A DNA stretch of 19,419 bases from Glaciecola sp038744645. Its GTDB lineage: Bacteria > Pseudomonadota > Gammaproteobacteria > Enterobacterales > Alteromonadaceae. The stretch covers positions 1 through 19,419 of the forward strand of contig JBCDMA010000036.1 in NCBI GenBank assembly GCA_038744645.1, read 5' to 3'. Positions 15,324-19,419 of this stretch are shown here, in pieces. The translations under genes were made by a program, and so were the position numbers. The notes beneath the pieces are model-generated. The model had not been told where the DNA came from. It saw nothing but the letters and a program-made list of their open reading frames with translations, and ran no database searches. Position 1 is the first letter of the stretch; each line of letters opens with the position of its first letter.

Positions 15324-16145
15324 ATGCCTGAAGGCCCAGAAATAAGACAAGCAGCAGACAAGATTGCTCAGATAATTGAATCAAAAACGGTTGAACATGT
15401 TGAAGTCGGACTCACTAGTCTCAAGCCCTTTGTAAGCAAATTAAAGGGGCGCAAAGTGACTGAAGTCCAGACGCATGGTAAATCAATGATCACCCATTTT
15501 GATAATGATTTAAGCATCTATTCCCACAATCAACTCTACGGAATATGGATGACTAGTAAGCGCGGGCACTATCCAAATACCAATCGACAACTGCGATTGG
15601 CGCTCCATACAGCCTCAGACAGCGCACTTTTGTACAGCGCATCCGATATTTCAGTGTGGCACAAGGAAGATCTGCACAAACATCCGCTGCTGCGAAAACT
15701 TGGCCCCGATATTATGGATACGACGTTGCAGGTCGATGACATTCTCGTTCGCCTATCCAGCGATAAGTTTAAAAACCGAGCACTGGCGAGCCTATATTTA
15801 GACCAGCAATTTTTAGCAGGTGTTGGGAATTATCTTCGCAGTGAAATCCTCTTTGCAGCTGGCATCAATCCAACGCTCAAGCCCAAGCAACTTAATGACG
15901 CCCAACTGCGAGCATTAGCTGCTGCGACACTTTCAGTGGCAAGACAATCATATAACACAGGCGGATATACCATAAGCGATGAACGCCTTGATAAGATTGA
16001 TACTAATACTGCCGACTATGAGTCCGAGCGTTTTATGGTGTTTGATAGAGACACATTGCCTTGCCGCACATGTAGCACACATATTCAACGCGCAACACTG
16101 AACGCAAGACGGATATATTGGTGTCCATCTTGTCAGCCCATCTGA
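15324..16145 (+). CDS. nei: Endonuclease VIII (DNA glycosylase/AP lyase)
   Basis: A 273-residue Fpg/Nei-family base-excision repair enzyme that removes oxidised pyrimidines and cleaves the abasic site. The N-terminus MPEGPEIRQAADKI has the catalytic Pro2 and Glu3, which fixes the start codon at 15324. Lys53 is in HGKSM, and YSHNQLYGIW, LYSASDIS and DQQFLAGVGNYLRSEILF (helix-two-turn-helix) match E. coli Nei. A C-terminal zinc finger CRTC-x16-CPSC completes the family layout. Together SHNQLYGIW and the finger separate it from Fpg (MutM). No clear Shine-Dalgarno precedes the ATG; a six-codon ORF at 15311 overlaps the start. thpR follows after 1 bp. Confidence 0.95.
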   Translation: MPEGPEIRQAADKIAQIIESKTVEHVEVGLTSLKPFVSKLKGRKVTEVQTHGKSMITHFDNDLSIYSHNQLYGIWMTSKRGHYPNTNRQLRLALHTASDSALLYSASDISVWHKEDLHKHPLLRKLGPDIMDTTLQVDDILVRLSSDKFKNRALASLYLDQQFLAGVGNYLRSEILFAAGINPTLKPKQLNDAQLRALAAATLSVARQSYNTGGYTISDERLDKIDTNTADYESERFMVFDRDTLPCRTCSTHIQRATLNARRIYWCPSCQPI

Positions 16146-16146
16146 T

Positions 16147-16656
16147 ATGCGTTGTTTTATGGGGCTTGATATCCCCGCACCGATGAAAATGCGGATTGAG
16201 CACTGGCGAGAACAAGCGCTTCCGTCCTTTAAAAAACCAGTATCACCTGCAAACTACCACATCACGCTCGCTTTTTTAGGCAATATTGGCGAAAGCGAGC
16301 TGGAACACATTGATACGCAATTTGAAGGTATCAGGCACGATACGTGTTCTATCGCTCTTAATAGCCTTGGTTTTTGGCCTAAACCAAAGATCTTGTTTCT
16401 GGGAACAACAGAAGCCCATGATGCACTGGCATGTTTAGCCAAAAAGGTCTCGTCACTGTGCCATCAAATAAACATTGCTGTTGAACAAAGAAGCTATGTC
16501 CCACACGTCACTCTCGTACGCGGTATAAAGAACAATCCGCCCTGCGCGTTATTCGAACCCGACTTCAAAATCGAGTTTGATCAAATTCACCTCTTTGAAT
16601 CAGTTTCTACACAGAAGGGCGTCAAGTACCCCATTCGACGGACATGGGCGTTGTAA
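16147..16656 (+). CDS. thpR: RNA 2',3'-cyclic phosphodiesterase / 2'-5' RNA ligase family
   Basis: A 169-residue member of the 2H phosphoesterase superfamily. Two HxT motifs are visible: YHITLAFLG (His38) and YVPHVTLVRG (His120), the catalytic pair that hydrolyses RNA 2',3'-cyclic phosphates and can ligate tRNA halves in vitro. The N-terminal MRCFMGLDIP is the usual ThpR (LigT) start. It begins 1 bp after the nei stop, so it must be in the same operon; the physiological reason for the pairing is not evident. Length fits the family (about 175-190). The Cys residues are ordinary; no truncation is seen. Confidence 0.92.
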   Translation: MRCFMGLDIPAPMKMRIEHWREQALPSFKKPVSPANYHITLAFLGNIGESELEHIDTQFEGIRHDTCSIALNSLGFWPKPKILFLGTTEAHDALACLAKKVSSLCHQINIAVEQRSYVPHVTLVRGIKNNPPCALFEPDFKIEFDQIHLFESVSTQKGVKYPIRRTWAL

Positions 16657-16691
16657 CCTAGATTGTTTTGTTGCAGCTACTGCAGACAAGC

Positions 16692-16730
16692 TGACTTAAA
16701 AAATGACTTAAACTGCGGATTTGACTTAAA
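16692..16730 (+). repeat. Three direct copies of TGACTTAAA
   Basis: The 9-mer TGACTTAAA occurs at 16692-16700, 16704-16712 and 16722-16730, spaced 12 and 18 bp start to start, in the gap between thpR and the subtilase gene. Three identical 9-mers in 39 bp are unlikely by chance and may be binding sites for a regulator of the protease. Confidence 0.5.
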
Positions 16731-16786
16731 TACTGAATAACGGCTGATTCGTATGTTGGTTCAAATTTTTAGTCAATTCTTAACGC

Positions 16787-16815
16787 TTGCTCTAAAATTA
16801 ATAAATAGTTATAAA
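16787..16815 (+). promoter_or_regulatory. Candidate subtilase promoter
   Basis: TTGCTC, 17-bp spacer, TATAAA (16810-16815) in an AT-rich stretch, 117 bp before the subtilase ATG. The -35 matches at only three bases. A second option with TTGGCA at 16844 has a poor -10 (GATAGA). Confidence 0.3.
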
Positions 16816-16893
16816 AATCAATAGCATAAAAATTTTATTCGTATTGGCACGCTTATAGCTACTATTGATAGATATAACGTACACATCACCTTA

Positions 16894-16907
16894 TTGATGT
16901 AAATCAT
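16894..16907. promoter_or_regulatory. FNR/ANR-like site TTGATGTAAATCAT
   Basis: TTGAT-N4-ATCAT matches nine of the ten conserved bases of the FNR consensus TTGAT-N4-ATCAA. It ends 24 bp before the subtilase start. At this location it would probably act as a repressor site, unless the transcription start is elsewhere. Confidence 0.4.
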
Positions 16908-16931
16908 CGAACTGAAGTTTAGAGGTAGTTC

Positions 16932-18563
16932 ATGAAAATAGGTACCGCAATCGCATTCTTTGCTGCCAGTGTAGCAACTTCTGTATACGGCATGTCTGTC
17001 GCACAAAAACACGACGCTGTCTCCTTACTGTCAGAAAAGTTTATTGCACCAAACGCCCAGGTTATTGAAGAAGCCCAGTCTTACATATTGCAAGGCAATA
17101 GCATTGAAGATATTCAAGCTAAACTGGGAGAAGTGGGCGCTCAAGCGAGTCAAAGTTTTCCAATTATCAATGCGGTCTCCGCCTCACTTACGCCGAGTCA
17201 AGTCAGCGCTGTTAAGGCATCGGGTAGTTTTCGAGTGCAGGCAGACAGAACTGTCATGACAATGAAGAGACACATGATGTCACTGCAAGCGTCCTTTATA
17301 ACCAGTATCGATAATCACATTGCTCAGATAACTAATGTATCAAGGGTACATGATGTACTTGGTCAGACGGGTTCTACGGACATTGGCGTTATGTTTGTTG
17401 ACAGCGGTTTTGATTTCGTTGACAGAAGAAACCGCCATCTGATGCAAGACTTGCAAGGCAACGGCAAAGTTTCTGCGCCGTTTAATGCAATGACCGATAT
17501 GCAGGATATGGATGCTTATCTTGATGAAAATGGTCATGGTACTCATGTTGCAGGTATTGTTTCGAGCACCATCTTAAGCAATGGTGGTAATTACAATGGC
17601 ATTGCACCCGATGTAAAGATGCTTTCAGTTAAGGCATTTGACGAAAATGGCAGCGGTAGTTACTCCACGGTGCTCAATGCTTTGAACTGGATCTACGAAA
17701 ATGCAGATCTTGATACATTTAGAGTATTAAATCTGTCTATCGGAGCGCCAGTGGCAAGTCACTATTGGCAAGATCCTATTAATCAAGCAGTGATGCGATT
17801 GTGGGATGAAGGTGTGGTAGTGGTCACATCTGCAGGGAACAGCGGCGAGGAATTGGGTATTTCGGTCCCTGGTAATAATCCATATGTCATTACCGTTGGT
17901 GCAATGGCAGACAATGGTACGCCCACTGACTTTAACGATGATCGAATTGCTACGTTTTCTTCGCGTGGTCCAACCTATGAAGGCTTTGTTAAGCCTGATC
18001 TTGTCGCACCAGGTATGAGCATAGCAGTACAAATGGGTAATGATGGCAAAATGGCACAAGGTCTTCGTCAACACGAAATCAATGATCGCTATTATGTGAT
18101 GTCTGGTACCAGCCAAGCATCAGCGGTGGTATCAGGCATTGCAGCACTTATTCTGTCACAGCATCCTGACTTAAGTGCTGATGATGTTAAATGTCGAATC
18201 GTTAGTACTGCGCGTACTGCAGTAAATAATGACATGTTATCTTTTTCTCCATTTGCGCAAGGTTCAGGTTTGGTTGATGCATACGCGGCAGTTACGTCAA
18301 TTGCTACGGGATGTGCGAACGTTGGGCTTGATATTGAAGAAGATCTAGAAGGTGACCGTCACTTCTATGGGCCAGTGCAACGTGACGAGAAAGGTGAATT
18401 TTATATTGAGCTAGCTAATGGTGAAATGCTAACTGAAGGTTCACATTGGGGAAGAGGCTTCTCCGTTGAAGGTTCGCATTGGGGCAGTGTCTTTTCAGTA
18501 GAAGGTTCGCACTGGGGCGACAACGTGTCAGTGGAGGGTGCACTCTGGGGAAACAATATGTAA
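16932..18563 (+). CDS. Secreted subtilisin-like serine protease (S8) with EGSHWG repeat tail, truncated by an in-frame TAA
   Basis: A 543-residue exported S8 protease. Signal peptide: MKIGTAIAFFAASVATSVYG (about 1-20). An I9-like inhibitory propeptide follows (about 43-110; FPIINAVSASLTPSQVSAVKASG). The catalytic domain has Asp157 (FVDSGFD), His202 (NGHGTHVAGIV), the oxyanion Asn303 (SAGNSG) and Ser394 (MSGTSQASAV). From residue 501 a tail of 11-residue repeats begins, pattern [TV]EGSHWGxxxS. The fourth unit is degenerate (EGALWGNNM) and ends at TAA 18561-18563, where neighbouring units have TCA (Ser). Two more in-frame units follow before TAG at 18626, so the ancestral protein was probably 564 residues. 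AGAGGT lies 5 nt before the ATG. The tail may be a beta-structured secretion or anchoring element; this is inference. Confidence 0.9.
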   Translation: MKIGTAIAFFAASVATSVYGMSVAQKHDAVSLLSEKFIAPNAQVIEEAQSYILQGNSIEDIQAKLGEVGAQASQSFPIINAVSASLTPSQVSAVKASGSFRVQADRTVMTMKRHMMSLQASFITSIDNHIAQITNVSRVHDVLGQTGSTDIGVMFVDSGFDFVDRRNRHLMQDLQGNGKVSAPFNAMTDMQDMDAYLDENGHGTHVAGIVSSTILSNGGNYNGIAPDVKMLSVKAFDENGSGSYSTVLNALNWIYENADLDTFRVLNLSIGAPVASHYWQDPINQAVMRLWDEGVVVVTSAGNSGEELGISVPGNNPYVITVGAMADNGTPTDFNDDRIATFSSRGPTYEGFVKPDLVAPGMSIAVQMGNDGKMAQGLRQHEINDRYYVMSGTSQASAVVSGIAALILSQHPDLSADDVKCRIVSTARTAVNNDMLSFSPFAQGSGLVDAYAAVTSIATGCANVGLDIEEDLEGDRHFYGPVQRDEKGEFYIELANGEMLTEGSHWGRGFSVEGSHWGSVFSVEGSHWGDNVSVEGALWGNNM

Positions 18564-18623
18564 GTAGAAGGTTCGCACTGGGGCGATAACATGTCAGTAG
18601 AAGCCTCACATTGGGGGAGCGAG
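18432..18623 (+). repeat. 33-bp tandem repeats encoding EGSHWG units (six copies)
   Basis: Six head-to-tail units start at 18432, 18465, 18498, 18531, 18564 and 18597 (the last has 27 bp). Each encodes E-G-S-H-W-G plus variable residues and S-V. Unit 4 is the most diverged (ALWG) and carries the TAA. The spread of synonymous differences shows long coexistence under protein-level selection. Confidence 0.85.
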
Positions 18624-18626
18624 TAG
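18564..18626 (+). pseudogene. Orphaned C-terminal coding remnant of the subtilase (two repeat units plus TAG)
   Basis: Immediately after the TAA the same frame continues for 20 codons, VEGSHWGDNMS then VEASHWGSE, and ends at TAG. It has no own start or ribosome site. It is read only if the TAA is bypassed, or if the TAA is a sequencing error or a strain-specific mutation. Confidence 0.75.
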
Positions 18627-18696
18627 CTTTAACCAGTTAAATCAAGCGCATTTGAATGGCTCAGGTGGGTAATAATAAGCGCAATGTCTTATATTA

Positions 18697-18729
18697 GAAG
18701 GCTTGACTATTAAATACACTCAAGTCTTC
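18697..18729. other. Stem-loop between the subtilase gene and the carbonic anhydrase gene
   Basis: GAAGGCTTGA (18697-18706) and TCAAGTCTTC (18720-18729) form a 10-bp stem with one G-U pair and a 13-nt loop. The T-run nearest to it lies about 14 nt downstream, so it is at best an atypical terminator or an RNA stability element. Confidence 0.35.
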
Positions 18730-18808
18730 GAATGTCAGGTTATTTTTAAATGCGAGAATCGAGAATAATACTGAATAACTTGTTTCAACATCTTGATTGT
18801 TACATCAC

Positions 18809-19419
18809 ATGCCGGATATACAAAAGTTAATAGATAATAATGCTCGATGGGCAGATGAAAAACTACGTCAAGACCCTGAGTTTTTTAATAAATTAAGTAC
18901 TGAACAAAAGCCGCAATATCTATGGATTGGTTGTTCAGATTCAAGAGTCCCTGCGAACCAGATAACTGGATTATTGCCTGGCGAGATCTTCGTACATAGG
19001 AACATAGCTAACTTAGTCATGCAAACGGATACAAATTGCCAATCTGTATTGCAATATGCGATTGAAGAGTTACAGGTAAAACACATTATTGTTTGCGGGC
19101 ACTATGGCTGTGGCGGTGTTGCAAAGGCAATGTCCAATTCGCAAGCTCAAATTCCAAATGAAAAAGACCCTGACATGATGGATACTTGGGTTGAGCAAAT
19201 CACAGAAATAAACGCGCAAAATACACCTTCATTAGCGCATTTGTCGAAGGAAGAGCGGTTTTCTCGCCTCTGTGAATTAAATGCACTAGAACAAGCCAAA
19301 AACGTTATCAAGTCCGAAGCTTTTCAGCGTGCCATTGACAAAGGGCAATCGATACAAGTGCACAGCTGGGTTTATGATTTAAAGACGGGGAAAATTAATG
19401 TGTTAGACCGTTATCATTC
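18809..19419 (+). CDS. can: Beta-carbonic anhydrase, Can type (3' end cut by window)
   Basis: An open frame from ATG 18809 to the window edge (203 codons). It interconverts CO2 and bicarbonate in the cytoplasm. Zinc ligands of beta-class enzymes are visible: the Cys and Asp of LWIGCSDSRVP, and the His and Cys of IIVCGHYGCGGV. The order LLPGEIFVHRNIAN, then SVLQYAIEELQVKHI, then LCELNALEQAKNV and a WVYDLKTGKI-like strand matches E. coli Can along its length. Relative to E. coli Can there seem to be about eight extra residues after GCGGV (Gln/Asn/Glu/Asp-rich). No Shine-Dalgarno precedes the ATG, and TTG 18797 is an alternative start. A further C-terminal segment of roughly 10-20 residues should lie outside the window. 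Confidence 0.93.
   Translation, partial: MPDIQKLIDNNARWADEKLRQDPEFFNKLSTEQKPQYLWIGCSDSRVPANQITGLLPGEIFVHRNIANLVMQTDTNCQSVLQYAIEELQVKHIIVCGHYGCGGVAKAMSNSQAQIPNEKDPDMMDTWVEQITEINAQNTPSLAHLSKEERFSRLCELNALEQAKNVIKSEAFQRAIDKGQSIQVHSWVYDLKTGKINVLDRYH

Noticed and set aside
16668..16689. TTGT-TGCAG/CTGCA-ACAA hairpin after thpR as terminator
   Set aside because: 3-nt loop and bulged stem, but no T-tract follows on the plus strand, so not called.
18401..18609. Two minus-strand ORFs rich in CEPST/NLLL-like repeats
   Set aside because: Antisense images of the EGSHWG repeat array, without start signals.
18432..18623. CRISPR-like array from regularly spaced repeats
   Set aside because: The repeats are coding, directly adjacent in frame and diverged at third positions, with no unique spacers and no cas genes.

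Overview
The window looks like chromosome from a marine-type gammaproteobacterium, probably in or near the Alteromonadales. This rests on close UvrD, CysE, Nei, Can-type carbonic anhydrase and YghU homologues, a gammaproteobacterial LexA box (CTGT-N8-ACAG), moderate GC with AT-rich intergenic DNA, and dense short operons. I see no rRNA, tRNA, insertion sequence, prophage or CRISPR array. The genes are mostly housekeeping with some accessory content. I found no convincing new multi-gene system; the most unusual object is a secreted subtilisin-like protease whose C-terminal 33-bp repeat array is cut by an in-frame TAA.

Layout. 1-1420 (minus strand) reads as one likely transcription unit: an unannotated 56-codon small ORF, a pyridoxamine-phosphate-oxidase-fold flavoprotein, and the N-terminus of a BCCT osmolyte transporter running off the left edge. 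A LysR-family regulator (1545-2435) diverges from it and is the obvious candidate regulator. 2599-4705 (plus) holds a membrane diguanylate cyclase and a RarD-type EamA transporter, both apparently starting with TTG. 4763-9006 (minus) is an RND efflux adaptor/permease pair with a TAGTG stop-start overlap and no local regulator or outer-membrane channel. 9176-11344 (minus) is uvrD, with an almost ideal LexA box upstream; cysE (11576-12385) diverges from the same intergenic region.

12619-14099 (plus) is a MarR regulator translationally coupled to a secreted S41 peptidase; its promoter is embedded in a 15-bp direct repeat with 21-bp period. 14241-15092 (minus) is a YghU-type glutathione-dependent disulfide oxidoreductase, convergent with the S41 gene. 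15324-16656 (plus) is nei (endonuclease VIII) followed after one base by thpR (2'-5' RNA ligase/cyclic phosphodiesterase family). 16932-18563 is the subtilase, preceded by a 275-bp AT-rich regulatory region with an FNR-like site and three copies of TGACTTAAA. 18809 to the right edge is a Can-type beta-carbonic anhydrase, cut by the window end.

Functional themes are DNA repair (uvrD, nei), stress and redox (yghU, PNPOx-fold protein), envelope and extracellular proteolysis (S41, S8), efflux and transport (RND, RarD, BCCT), and core metabolism (cysE, carbonic anhydrase). Apart from the operons named, the neighbourhoods do not combine into one pathway.
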